Shown: positions 8,183-16,002, counted from the stretch's first letter. The stretch: DNA of 51,594 nt from Thermodesulfovibrio aggregans (GCF_001514535.1 NZ_BCNO01000001.1:579715-631308); one strand, 5' to 3'. The notes: a model not told the origin generated them from the sequence alone. Made by a program: numbers and translations.

Positions 8183-9140
8183 TTTTGTCCTCCTTAAGTA
8201 TGTATTTTTCAACAATTCTTTTAACTGCCTTATGCGCTGTGTTAAAGGCATACATAATGCTTCCACGGTCTGTAGCTATATCACCGATTAAAAAAATTCT
8301 CTCTAAATTGCTTTCTCCAAATTCGTCTATTTTGGGTTTTCCATTAATAAATTCTATCCCAATTTTTTTAAGAAAATCTTTCGGGGTGCTACCGCCAAGA
8401 CAATAAAAAATTTTTGAAAAAATTTCTTCAGAACCGTCTTTAAATATTACTTTAACCTGTTGAGCTGCAGGCTCTAATCTCTCTATATCACTTCCTAAAA
8501 GAAATCGGATTTTGTTTTTTCTTTTTTCAAGCTCTTTAAGGTTTTCTTCATTTATACGAAAAAATTTTTTTCTTCTGTAAGAAAGAAAAACATCACAGCT
8601 TCCAGAAAGAGCACAGGCTGTCTCAACTGCTGAGTTCCCTCCTCCCACAACGAGTATTTTTTCGTTTTTTGGAAGTTCTTTTGGAATCCTAAAAAATACT
8701 TTGTTTTTTACTTCTTCAGGAATTGGATATGAAGGCTTTTTTGGATTATCAAAAACTCCAGTTGCCACTATTACTATAAAACTTTCTGCAATTGTAGAAT
8801 TTTCGTGTTTAAGCTTATATAGGTCATTAATTTTTTCCACTCCGTCAACTCTTGTATTAAACTTAATTTCTATATTGTAATCTTTTATGTATTTACGCAT
8901 TCTTTCAAGAAAAGCTTCTTTTGTCTCCGTCTCAAAATCACATATACCTTGAGCATTTAAATTCAACCCTTTAAACACTTTATCAACTCTTTTTTGAGGA
9001 GGATAAAATTTTCTTATTGTTGAGCATATATCACCTTCTTTTTCAAATACAACGACCTCCTTAATTCCATTTGCCTTTAGTTCAACTGCTGCTGCCAGCC
9101 CTGCTGGACCAGCTCCTACTATGCTTACAAATGTTTTCAT
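8148..9140 (-). CDS. FAD/NAD(P)-binding oxidoreductase, YpdA/thioredoxin-reductase-like
   Basis: It has 330 residues. There is an N-terminal FAD-binding Rossmann motif (VGAGPAGLAAAVEL, about 7-20), a second dinucleotide motif (VVGGGNSAVETA, about 163-174) and a C-terminal FAD contact (IFLIGDIATDRGSI). This two-Rossmann layout is shared by thioredoxin reductases, YpdA/Bdr-type disulfide reductases and related ferredoxin reductases. There is no CxxC redox pair in the NADPH domain, which argues against a true thioredoxin reductase and favours a YpdA-like enzyme; the substrate is unknown. Start: ATG 9140 with GGGTGA 6 nt upstream; an in-frame GTG at 9149 lacks that support. Leads a two-gene unit with rpe. 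Confidence 0.85.
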   Translation of the reverse strand: MKTFVSIVGAGPAGLAAAVELKANGIKEVVVFEKEGDICSTIRKFYPPQKRVDKVFKGLNLNAQGICDFETETKEAFLERMRKYIKDYNIEIKFNTRVDGVEKINDLYKLKHENSTIAESFIVIVATGVFDNPKKPSYPIPEEVKNKVFFRIPKELPKNEKILVVGGGNSAVETACALSGSCDVFLSYRRKKFFRINEENLKELEKRKNKIRFLLGSDIERLEPAAQQVKVIFKDGSEEIFSKIFYCLGGSTPKDFLKKIGIEFINGKPKIDEFGESNLERIFLIGDIATDRGSIMYAFNTAHKAVKRIVEKYILKEDKIDTDSSINSLS

Positions 9141-9457
9141 AAATTTCACCCTATTTCATGTAATTTTAAGGTGTTTGACTGTCCAGATACAATTACTATT
9201 TTATCAGAACTATTTGCAATGTTAAAATTTTTAATAGTTTTTTCTCAATTTCTTCTATAGAAAAATTTTTATTTCACATGGGAATTATCCCAAAAAAGAG
9301 AAAGGAAAGCACTCTTGTGGTTGACGCAAATTCAGTAAAAATTGCCTTTGCATTAATATCTTGAGCAACTTTGACTGCACGGAGGCAATTGATTCGATAA
9401 AAGAACTCGCAAATGACTTTATCAATTAAAGACCAAAAATTGACATTTTAGTCTCAC
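9141..9457. other. Gene-free stretch with a possible decayed reading frame
   Basis: This 317-nt stretch separates the oxidoreductase gene from the integrated element. A plus-strand frame opens with ATG at 9278 and reads 28 codons (ending KIAFALIS) to a stop at 9364. A different frame then carries on with NILSNFDCTEAIDSIKELANDF to a stop at 9429. Joined by one frameshift they would give about 50 residues. I do not recognise the product and composition alone could explain it, so this is only a weak pseudogene candidate. Nothing else is apparent. Confidence 0.25.
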
Positions 9458-9519
9458 AAACCCTTGATTTTACTTATGGAGCTGAGGGGAGTCGAACCCC
9501 CGACCTCTTGAATGCCATT
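9458..9519. repeat. Left attachment repeat (displaced tRNA-Ala 3' part)
   Basis: Matches 19061-19123 over its whole length except one missing base just outside the tRNA (acttatgg here, acttgatgg at the right). It covers the tRNA 3' half up to the middle of the anticodon loop and then diverges after GCCATT, placing crossover in or before the anticodon stem-loop. By geometry this is the displaced original 3' end and not a functional tRNA. Confidence 0.9.
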
Positions 9520-9566
9520 TATAAAAAGGCATTATCTGTTGTTATCTACTGTTATCTTTTGCTATA

Positions 9567-9580
9567 AAAATCAAGGGTTT
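9567..9580 (-). repeat. Inverted copy of the outer att-flank sequence
   Basis: The 14-mer AAACCCTTGATTTT that begins both attachment repeats (9458, 19061) occurs here in inverted orientation, about 50 bp inside the left end. It could be an integrase or excisionase arm site. Confidence 0.5.
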
Positions 9581-9625
9581 TCACCTGTCTTATTTTCTGA
9601 CATTACCCCTTGTTAGTTAGTATTA

Positions 9626-9650
9626 AGTGACACAGTTACTGACACAGTCA
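9626..9650 (+). repeat. Putative integrase arm site, copy 1
   Basis: Two-part direct repeat GTGACACA-N5-TGACACAGT near the left end of the element. Same spacing as the copies at 15843 and 19007; only the five middle bases and flanks vary. Confidence 0.6.
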
Positions 9651-9876
9651 AGGAATGGCAATGAATTACCAGAGCGTTTTTCTTTGCCGATAAGCAAAGT
9701 GTTTAATAAACAGACATTGCGTTTTTAGAGTTTATCTAAAAAAGCTATCAAATGGCAATAAATTGCCTTTTGTTTGTTTTTCTTAACCAATTCTTATCTA
9801 ACAACCATTCCTTTGCTTCTGTCAAAAAATAAACCCTTTTTAATAAAGACCCTATGCTTAACATAGGCTTTGACTA

Positions 9877-9940
9877 TAAAGAGGCTCAGGATTGATTTTA
9901 TGAAAAATTGGTCTCTGTAAAGGGTTGAGAATGCTTGATG
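9877..9940. repeat. Diverged non-coding repeat, copy A
   Basis: About 64 nt, roughly 70% identical by eye to 10896-10959. Shared blocks include AAAGAGGCT, ATTGATTTT and TGCTTGAT. Just upstream is a small hairpin, CCTATG-cttaa-CATAGG (9851-9867). It might be a regulatory RNA or a duplicated 3' flank; no coding potential is seen. Confidence 0.5.
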
Positions 9941-10089
9941 TCTGTTTTAGCAGAAAGTTGTTGTTCCTGTTTAACATCATCTCAAAGCAGAATACCTCTA
10001 CAATGTTTCTGGTTCACTGCTGGTTGACCACTGGTCATTCAAGGCTCAGGTATGCGATGTCTATCCCAATCTTCCCCCCATAGAAAAAA

Positions 10090-10450
10090 ACAGGGTTACA
10101 CTGTTACAAATGTCTGTTACAGTCTGTTACACTGTTACAAAATCTGGCAAAGTTATTGAGAAATAAGGGAAATTAGGTCTGTTACAAGCCTGTTACACTG
10201 TTACAGGTCTGTTACCTTGTTACCCTGTTGTTACCATATCACAAAATTCTTTAACATCAATAACTTTCACTAAGTTTGTTACCCTGTTACCTTGCTTGTT
10301 ACCCTGTTACAGGCGTTTCACTTAGCGTTTCATCCAGCGTTTCAGTTGTTTCACTCTGTTTCAGGTATTGGTAAGTTATTGAAAAATAAAGGGAAATTAA
10401 GCGTTTCATTTAGTGTTTCAGTGTTTCAGTCAGTGTTACCCTGTTAAGGG
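10090..10450. repeat. Iteron-like repeat region, putative replication origin
   Basis: From 10095 to about 10310 GTTAC occurs some 15 times, often as CTGTTACA or TGTTACCCTGTTAC; from 10315 to about 10430 GTTTCA occurs about nine times. Two nearly identical AT-rich 25-mers (AGTTATTGAGAAATAAGGG... at about 10151 and AGTTATTGAAAAATAAAGGG... at about 10374) sit within or between the arrays, like melting elements. No reading frame of note is present. Iteron arrays beside AT-rich DNA, in an element that encodes its own primase-helicase, are typical of plasmid-style origins. The rest of 9520-10958 is gene-free, with GTTAAC/AACCTG-rich DNA at 10577-10755. Confidence 0.6.
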
Positions 10451-10895
10451 AAAGACAGATAGCAAGCTCTATCTCTTTTTCTTACTAACTTGATGGATAT
10501 TTGAAAAAAAGGGAAAAGATAAATAAAAGTGCTGGCTGTTAGATTATGCTTTGCTCATCTTACATGAGCGTTGATATAGTTAACCTGCAAGATTATAAGC
10601 AATACCTGTGGTTAATAGCTAATTCTCTTAACCTGCCTTTTGTTAACAGGCTCTTCTCACTAATTAATTTACTCTTTTAACTTACTCTTCAGGATGCTCT
10701 CACTTTATTGATTGTTAGTAGTTAACCTGTCTGTTAACAGGTAACTGTTCATTTACAGATACAACTAAAAAATCAGATTTTCTCAACTTGTAGTAATTGC
10801 CATTACCAGACAATCACTTTCAATGTTACCTGTTGTTTTTAATCAATTCTGAGACATTTTTTTACCAGAGCCTATACTTTTATACCCCCACTTTA

Positions 10896-10959
10896 AAAAG
10901 AGGCTTAGAATTGATTTTCAGGAAAACAACTTCTCGGAAAGTGTTGATAGTGCTTGATT
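10896..10959. repeat. Diverged non-coding repeat, copy B
   Basis: Second copy of the 9877-9940 repeat, just downstream of the minus-strand gene that ends at 10959. Its CTTAGAATTGATT (10904-10916) pairs with AATCAATTCTGAG at 10841-10853, giving a 13-bp stem with one G-U pair around a 50-nt loop. Confidence 0.5.
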
Positions 10960-11813
10960 TAGTTTTTTGCTTTTTTTCTTTTTAAGGGAGTTATTCTAAA
11001 AAGAACTGGATACTTCTGCTTTAGTTCTATCCATTCTGTTCTATCCTCAGGGTATATTCCTAATCTCTGAAGTCTTCTCTGTATGGTTGCTTTGTGCATT
11101 CTACACTCAGAACAGAATAAAGCCCACTTTCCTTTTTTTGGAACAAAGTATCTACCGCATACTATACATTCAACACCATAAGCAATGTCCTCTTCCTGTT
11201 TACTCTCAACATACTCTATACAGGCATCTACAAAAGCATTTATTGAGATGAGATTACCCTCTTCATCAATAGCGTTCCTCTGATATAAAAAGTTGCGGAT
11301 GTTTAAAAAGAGAGATTGCAAGACAGGGTTGTCTGGTAAAGAGAGAGAGGATTTAAGAGATTTAAACTTTTTTCTGGCTTTATCAATCATCTCAACCAAT
11401 CCTTTAAAGCTAACTGTCTTTTGTCTTCTAAAAAGGTCAAGAAAGGGTTCTTTTAAGAGGTTAATAAGACCTTCAAAAGATACAAAGGGTGGTTCCTTGC
11501 CTTCTCTATCTGCCTGTTTAAAGTGTTCCTCATAGTGTGAAATAACAGGAGCATATTCTTTATTCCTGTTTACATAACTGAGACCACACAAAACATAACC
11601 AAAGAACCGAACATACTCAGCTATCTCTTTAACATTCCAGAGACAATATCCATCTGTTGTTTTGTGAAGCAGACAGCATCTTTTATCCCATTGAAGCTCA
11701 GAACAAATTCTATCCTGAAGCTTTATTAACGTATCCCTGTCTGCAAAACTACCCTTTACTAAAACGACTCCCTCAGCAGCATACCAAACTACTTTTAAAA
11801 GCTCTTTTTTCAT
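10959..11813 (-). CDS. Uncharacterised protein with a C-terminal zinc-finger-like motif
   Basis: It has 284 residues; I do not recognise the family. The N-terminal two thirds are mixed helical with no membrane segment. Near residues 213-235 is a four-cysteine cluster, CIVCGRYF...LFCSEC, which looks like a treble-clef or ribbon zinc site, followed by a basic helical stretch HKATIQRRLQRLGIYP; together they suggest nucleic-acid binding. Good Shine-Dalgarno (AGAGGTG) before ATG 11813. It is transcribed divergently from the AbrB/replication gene block, with three direct repeats in the shared upstream region, so it could be the regulator or copy-control protein of the element. That role is inference. 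Confidence 0.7.
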   Translation of the reverse strand: MKKELLKVVWYAAEGVVLVKGSFADRDTLIKLQDRICSELQWDKRCCLLHKTTDGYCLWNVKEIAEYVRFFGYVLCGLSYVNRNKEYAPVISHYEEHFKQADREGKEPPFVSFEGLINLLKEPFLDLFRRQKTVSFKGLVEMIDKARKKFKSLKSSLSLPDNPVLQSLFLNIRNFLYQRNAIDEEGNLISINAFVDACIEYVESKQEEDIAYGVECIVCGRYFVPKKGKWALFCSECRMHKATIQRRLQRLGIYPEDRTEWIELKQKYPVLFRITPLKRKKAKN

Positions 11814-11834
11814 TTTTGCACCTCTTTAATCTAT

Positions 11835-11902
11835 GTTCATTCAATAAAGCATTGATTGTATTAGAAAAAAGTTCGTTCATTCAATTTTTCTGTTCATCCA
11901 AT
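11835..11902. promoter_or_regulatory. Triple direct repeat between divergent genes (operator candidate)
   Basis: Three copies of GTTCATTCAAT (the third is GTTCATCCAAT) at 11835, 11875 and 11892, spaced 40 and 17 nt, between the zinc-motif gene and the AbrB-like gene. Likely binding sites for an element-encoded regulator. Confidence 0.5.
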
Positions 11903-12015
11903 AAAATGCTAATAATTCTATTCTTCTAATTTGTTTACTCTATAACAAAAAAACCTATAAGAAAGTTTACACTAAAAGCATAGGAAAGTCAACAAAACAA
12001 AAAGGAGGTGAGAGG

Positions 12016-12219
12016 ATGAAAAACATCCCTTTCAAAGGAACTCAAAAGGTTACGAGAATAGGCAATGGATACTACTTTTTAATTCCAGCTCTATGGATAA
12101 GGTTAAACGGACTTTGGAGTGCTAAATCTCCAGTTGTTGAAATGGACATAACGGAAAAAAGGATTGTGATTAAGCCAATTAAAAAGACAAGAGAGCCTCA
12201 GAACGAGGCTCATGAGTAA
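12016..12219 (+). CDS. AbrB/SpoVT-type DNA-binding protein
   Basis: It has 67 residues with the swapped-hairpin AbrB pattern: TQKVTRIGNGYYFLIPALWIRL at the start and a second strand pair EMDITEKRIVIKPI. Such proteins are transition-state regulators, antitoxins or plasmid regulators. No toxin-like partner lies next to it, so a regulator of the replication block is more likely than an antitoxin. Strong Shine-Dalgarno (AAAGGAGGTGAG). It is followed 23 nt later by the replication gene and is probably cotranscribed with it. Confidence 0.78.
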   Translation: MKNIPFKGTQKVTRIGNGYYFLIPALWIRLNGLWSAKSPVVEMDITEKRIVIKPIKKTREPQNEAHE

Positions 12220-12242
12220 AACAAAAAGGAGGGTTTTAAACG

Positions 12243-14717
12243 ATGCTTGCTAACATTTTAACACTTCCAAAATGTAAAATGCAAAGTGTAGCTCATTGTT
12301 ATCTGAGAGGTGGCTACTCCATAGTTCCTCTAAAACCAGATTCAAAGGAACCTGCCGTAAAGTGGAAAGATTACACGGAAAGTCGCATGATTGAGGGGTT
12401 AGTCCCCAAATTTTTCACAGATACCTCCAACATCGCTATAGTAACAGGTAGGATAAGCAACCTCATCGTCATTGATGTAGATGATGTTGAAAAGTTCTCA
12501 AAAATTTATGACTTTGAAAGATTGATGGAAGAGGCAAAAACAGTGGTTAAGTCGCCGAATGGCTGGCACTTCTGGTTCTCATATAATCCAGAATTTAGGT
12601 CAAAACAATTCCAAAAATTTGGTTTTGACATAAAGAGTGATGGATGCCTAATCACCGTTTCACCGTCAAAAGTTGATGGTAAAGTTTACAGCTTTATTAA
12701 ATCCGAAGGGCTTAATGAAATGCCACAAGAACTGAAAGAAAAAATCTTGAAACTTCAAAACCCAAAACCTGTTAGTAAAGATGAGTTGATGCTTCAAGAA
12801 GTTCTGAGCAGGGTTAGGGTTGACAAACAACTTCCTGATGGTGTCTATCGTTGTTATTGTCCAGCGCACGACGACCACGAACCAAGCCTTGATGTGGGGT
12901 TGAAAGACGGCAGGCTTTTCATTCGTTGTTGGGCGGGATGCACAAAGGAAGAGGTATTACAAGCAATTGGTTTGGAAAAGGGAGCAGAGAGGGATAGCAC
13001 ATCCCAGAAACTACTCAAGATTGCTGAAGGTTACGAATATTGGCGAAACAAAAACCAAGAGGAGTTTGTAACAGTTACTGTTGGCGGTGAAATTAGGAAT
13101 TTAAGAGTTAATTCAACCGAATTTAAAAAATTGTTGCTATTTGAATTCTGTCAGCGTTATGGCAAAGCCGCTCATACACAGGCACTCTATGAAGTGATTA
13201 CTGCACTTGCAGGCAAGGCACTTGTAGAGGGGAAAGAGTATCAGACATTTGTTAGAGTAGGCAAAATAGATGATTTAATAGAGCTTGACCTCTGCAATGG
13301 CAAAGTTGTTCAGATAACAAAAGAGAAAATTAAAATTGTTACTACGCCTTTTTTGAAATTTGAAAGAACGACAAGTTCATTACCTCTTCCTGACCCTGAT
13401 TTGAATGTTGAAAAAGAAGAATGGGAACTTTTAGCACAGATTATTAATACGAGTAGAAACGACTTAATCCTCATGCTTGCATGGCTTCTGGGCTGCTTCA
13501 ACATTGACGGGGAATTTCCAATAATGAATATCACTGGCGAGCGTGAAGGAATTGGTAAGACCACTGCTACTGCTTTTCTAAAGTCCATAGTTGACCCATC
13601 AGTGGTGAACATCAAGCCGCTACCGAAGACTGAGGACGATTTCGTTGTGGTTTGTCTACACAACCACATTGTTGCATTCGATAACCTCAGCCACATAACA
13701 GATACCATGAGTGATGCTTTATGTAGGATATCCACAGGCTCAGCATTAGCAAAAAGGAAGTTATTTACTGATACAGAAGCGGTCCAGTATTTTGTTAAAA
13801 AGCCTGTAATCTTGAATGGAATAGATTTGTTTGCAGAAAGGAGAGACTTAAGAAGGCGTTGCATACATGTTGAGCTTGAGAGGATAGACAATCCCAAACC
13901 TATTGAATGGTTGAGAAAACAATTTCAAGCCATACATCCAAAGATATTGGGCTGGCTTGTGAGGGCTGTGCAACTGGCTTTAAGAGAAAAGATAGATGAA
14001 TCGTTGAATCTTACTGATTTGGCCTCATTCGTTAGCTTCGTATGTAAAACGGAAAAGCTTTTCCCAGTTAGTGGACAGGAATTCATTGACCTGTTTAAGA
14101 CTAATAGACTAAGGGTGAGTGTATCCACAATCTCAGAGAACCCACTTGTTACCTTTCTTAATGAACTGTTAAGGGATAAAGAAAAATGGTCTGGGTCAGT
14201 GTCAGAGCTGTATGACCTGTTTTACCAGAAGTATGCTCCCACTTCCTTTAAAAACCAAATTCCAAAGGATGTAAAGAGCTTTAGCAAGAAGATAAGGAGG
14301 CTCCTTACTGACCTTGAGAATATAGGAGTTGAGATTTCATTTTCCAGAGACCAAAAGGTTAGAACTATACACATTAAAAAGAGTAGGGATTTTAATGTCA
14401 CAGATGTCATCTTGTCATTTTCCCAAGAAAATCAAGCACTTACGGGTGACAAGAAAGGTGACAACAAAAATTTTGATGTCATCTTAATGTCACCCGATGA
14501 CAAGAAACCTGATAGTGGTGACAACAAAAATCTTTTCTTGTCATCCCGTAACCCATTGAAAAATAAGGAAAATGACGATAATGACGATAATGACGTTAAT
14601 TTTCCAACTTTTTTTAAAAAGGATATTGAAAAAGAAATGAATAAATGGAGCGAGATAGACTGGAGCGAGATAGACCTTGACGACATAGAAGTTTTAGAGG
14701 AGGAAGAGAAAAAATGA
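12243..14717 (+). CDS. Prim-pol / zinc / helicase replication protein
   Basis: It has 824 residues with the layout of plasmid, phage and satellite replication initiators. The prim-pol domain (about 12-165) shows GGYSIVPLKPDSKEPAVKW, metal-binding VIDVDD (about 79-84) and SPNGWHFWF. A CHC2-type zinc motif follows (about 203-241: CYCPAHDDHEPSL...FIRCWAGC). An ATPase/helicase domain has a P-loop-like GEREGIGKTT (about 431-440) and a Walker-B-like VAFDN (about 475). The tail (about 715-824) is low-complexity and very acidic, with repeated GDNKN and NDDND units. Predicted to prime and unwind DNA for replication of the element. Shine-Dalgarno AAGGAGG; its stop overlaps the next ATG by 4 nt. Confidence 0.85.
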   Translation: MLANILTLPKCKMQSVAHCYLRGGYSIVPLKPDSKEPAVKWKDYTESRMIEGLVPKFFTDTSNIAIVTGRISNLIVIDVDDVEKFSKIYDFERLMEEAKTVVKSPNGWHFWFSYNPEFRSKQFQKFGFDIKSDGCLITVSPSKVDGKVYSFIKSEGLNEMPQELKEKILKLQNPKPVSKDELMLQEVLSRVRVDKQLPDGVYRCYCPAHDDHEPSLDVGLKDGRLFIRCWAGCTKEEVLQAIGLEKGAERDSTSQKLLKIAEGYEYWRNKNQEEFVTVTVGGEIRNLRVNSTEFKKLLLFEFCQRYGKAAHTQALYEVITALAGKALVEGKEYQTFVRVGKIDDLIELDLCNGKVVQITKEKIKIVTTPFLKFERTTSSLPLPDPDLNVEKEEWELLAQIINTSRNDLILMLAWLLGCFNIDGEFPIMNITGEREGIGKTTATAFLKSIVDPSVVNIKPLPKTEDDFVVVCLHNHIVAFDNLSHITDTMSDALCRISTGSALAKRKLFTDTEAVQYFVKKPVILNGIDLFAERRDLRRRCIHVELERIDNPKPIEWLRKQFQAIHPKILGWLVRAVQLALREKIDESLNLTDLASFVSFVCKTEKLFPVSGQEFIDLFKTNRLRVSVSTISENPLVTFLNELLRDKEKWSGSVSELYDLFYQKYAPTSFKNQIPKDVKSFSKKIRRLLTDLENIGVEISFSRDQKVRTIHIKKSRDFNVTDVILSFSQENQALTGDKKGDNKNFDVILMSPDDKKPDSGDNKNLFLSSRNPLKNKENDDNDDNDVNFPTFFKKDIEKEMNKWSEIDWSEIDLDDIEVLEEEEKK

Positions 14718-15157
14718 GAGTGAAAGTATTAAAAAGCTTCAGAACAAAGAACAGGGTCTTTCATACTGGAGAGGTCGGGGAAATACCCGACTCTCTTTTT
14801 CACAAACTAAGTTTAAAAGGCATTGTTGAGCCTCAACCGTGCTTATTAGGGAAAATCAGATACAAAGATAGAGAACTCCTTTTTGAGGATGCACAGAGAC
14901 TGATGCATCTGTTCCAGAAAGCAGGTGTTAAAGAAGAAGAGTTAATTGCTCTTTTTGAAGAGGAATTACAGGTTCATGAAAACTTCTGTTCTAATCCTCA
15001 ACTTGTTCTTGAGATTAAGGATAACTACGACCTTGTGTTCAGTTGCCTTAGTTGTGGTGGCGGGATTTCATACTTCTATCGCAACTGGTTAAGAGACAAG
15101 CTCAGACAGGTAGGGACTGCCTCTTTAAACAGAAGATATGCTGTCGCAAGGAGGTGA
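14714..15157 (+). CDS. Hypothetical protein downstream of the replication gene
   Basis: It has 147 residues and I do not recognise the family. An N-terminal all-beta start (MRVKVLKSFRTKNRVFHTGEVGEIPDSLFHKL) resembles small SH3-like modules seen in element-encoded proteins. A CLSCGGGISYF stretch near residue 115 has two cysteines, not a complete zinc site. The C-terminus is basic. It overlaps the replication gene by 4 nt (ATGA) and has a GAGGAGG Shine-Dalgarno, so it is translated with it; an accessory replication or regulatory role is possible but unproven. Confidence 0.7.
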   Translation: MRVKVLKSFRTKNRVFHTGEVGEIPDSLFHKLSLKGIVEPQPCLLGKIRYKDRELLFEDAQRLMHLFQKAGVKEEELIALFEEELQVHENFCSNPQLVLEIKDNYDLVFSCLSCGGGISYFYRNWLRDKLRQVGTASLNRRYAVARR

Positions 15158-15161
15158 GTTA

Positions 15162-15245
15162 ATGGACTGGATTATCAAAGCAACTTTACTTGTTCTTATC
15201 TTTAACATGGTCTATCTTGTTATTGATTACAGGAACTGGAGGTAA
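15162..15245 (+). CDS. 27-residue single-pass membrane micro-protein
   Basis: Too short for ordinary gene callers but well supported. A perfect Shine-Dalgarno (AAGGAGGTGA) lies 4-5 nt before ATG 15162. The product (start MDWIIKATLLVLIFNMVYL, end VIDYRNWR) is one hydrophobic helix with charged ends. It lies 4 nt after the previous stop and its own 3' end supplies the GGAGG of the next gene, so it fits the operon exactly. Function unknown; holin-like, exclusion or transport-regulator roles are all possible. Confidence 0.6.
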   Translation: MDWIIKATLLVLIFNMVYLVIDYRNWR

Positions 15246-15251
15246 GAAAGG

Positions 15252-15503
15252 ATGCCTAACATCCAGTTTACAGAACAGGAACTGGAGGAACTGGCAAACA
15301 AGCTTGCAGACAAACTCTTCTTAAAACTAAAGGAACGCCTTAATCAGGAAGGGGAACTCTTAACCTTAGAACAGGCATGTGATTATCTCAAGTGTAATAA
15401 GGGCTGGTTATACAAGAAGGTTCAACAGAAAGAGATACCATTCATCAAAATAGGCAAATATCTGAGGTTTAGAAAAAAGGAGCTTGACAAGTGGATGAAG
15501 TAG
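15252..15503 (+). CDS. Excisionase-family helix-turn-helix protein
   Basis: It has 83 residues. The C-terminal part (about 35-83) is a MerR-like winged helix of the excisionase type: LLTLEQACDYLKCNKGWLYK, then IPFIKIGKYLRFRKKELDKW. The N-terminal part is a short acidic helix. Such proteins bend DNA at attachment sites to favour excision, or act as small repressors; in an element with a tyrosine integrase the first role is attractive. It is not adjacent to the integrase gene, which is unusual for xis. Shine-Dalgarno GGAGG 10 nt upstream. Confidence 0.82.
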   Translation: MPNIQFTEQELEELANKLADKLFLKLKERLNQEGELLTLEQACDYLKCNKGWLYKKVQQKEIPFIKIGKYLRFRKKELDKWMK

Positions 15504-15700
15504 TAGAGAGATTTAACAGGCTTAAGAGAGCTAATCCACATACTGGTAATGTTCTTATCCTTGCTCAAATAGTCTCTGAACACTCTTTAACAAAAAGACA
15601 GATAAAGAAGTATTTGCACCTGCTCTGCAGAAAAGACTACGATTACTTTGAAGATGAAAAGGGTCTGATTGACTTTCTTTATTCTTTTAGTAAAAAATAA
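15491..15700 (+). CDS. Small hypothetical protein
   Basis: It has 69 residues, helical and mostly charged, and starts with GTG at 15491, which has GGAG 8 nt upstream. It overlaps the end of the excisionase-like gene by 13 nt. The segment SLTKRQIKKYLHLLCRKDYDY could form a helix-turn-helix-like pair, but I do not recognise a family. It is the last gene of the rightward replication block. The next 300 nt (15701-16002) are gene-free and hold a GTGACACA repeat and a promoter. Confidence 0.55.
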   Translation: MDEVVERFNRLKRANPHTGNVLILAQIVSEHSLTKRQIKKYLHLLCRKDYDYFEDEKGLIDFLYSFSKK

Positions 15701-15842
15701 AGTTGAACTTAAGAAAAGAGCAACAAGTAAACTTTAGTGAACCATGACAAAAAAGCAACATTTTTCGTGAGTGTGTTTTATAAACCTGTGTTTTCAATCT
15801 GTTTCACTTTGTAGCTTAACTGGGTCTTTCTGTTAAAAAGTT

Positions 15843-15867
15843 AGTGACACACTTACTGACACAGTTT
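15843..15867 (+). repeat. Putative integrase arm site, copy 2 (internal)
   Basis: GTGACACA-cttac-TGACACAGT, same layout as the copies near both ends of the element. It sits in the intergenic space before the cargo genes. Confidence 0.5.
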
Positions 15868-15965
15868 ACTTTTTTTGTTTATCTATCAATAACTTACAAC
15901 CCTGTTTCAAGATATGCTATCAAGAGGTCATCTTGACAATATGAATGTTTATCTAATTATTTCTA

Positions 15966-15994
15966 TCGACAGATTCTTATTTTTTGGCTAAAAT
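15966..15994 (+). promoter_or_regulatory. Promoter of the first envelope cargo gene
   Basis: TCGACA (15966-15971), 17-nt spacer, TAAAAT (15989-15994), 8 nt before ATG 16003. No Shine-Dalgarno, so an almost leaderless transcript is expected. Confidence 0.6.
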
Positions 15995-16002
15995 TTAGAA
16001 AA

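Noticed and set aside
8094-8406. Plus-strand frames opposite rpe and the oxidoreductase gene
   Set aside because: Antisense shadows of well-supported genes; no start signals and no family-like sequence.
9481-9519. Second tRNA gene
   Set aside because: Only the 3' half up to the anticodon loop is present; the 5' half is missing, so it is an att repeat and not a tRNA.
10095-10430. CRISPR array
   Set aside because: The short GTTAC and GTTTCA words are irregularly spaced, with no 25-40 nt conserved repeat and no unique spacers; iterons are a better description.
10797-10985. 62-codon plus-strand frame at the edge of the iteron-like region
   Set aside because: No Shine-Dalgarno or near promoter; it covers the inverted repeat and copy B of the non-coding repeat, which explain the sequence better.
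11657-11929. 90-codon plus-strand frame opposite the zinc-motif gene
   Set aside because: Runs antisense through the gene start and the operator repeats; composition is not protein-like.
13310-13897. 195-codon minus-strand frame within the replication gene
   Set aside because: Antisense to the helicase domain with clear P-loop coding on the plus strand; no start signal.
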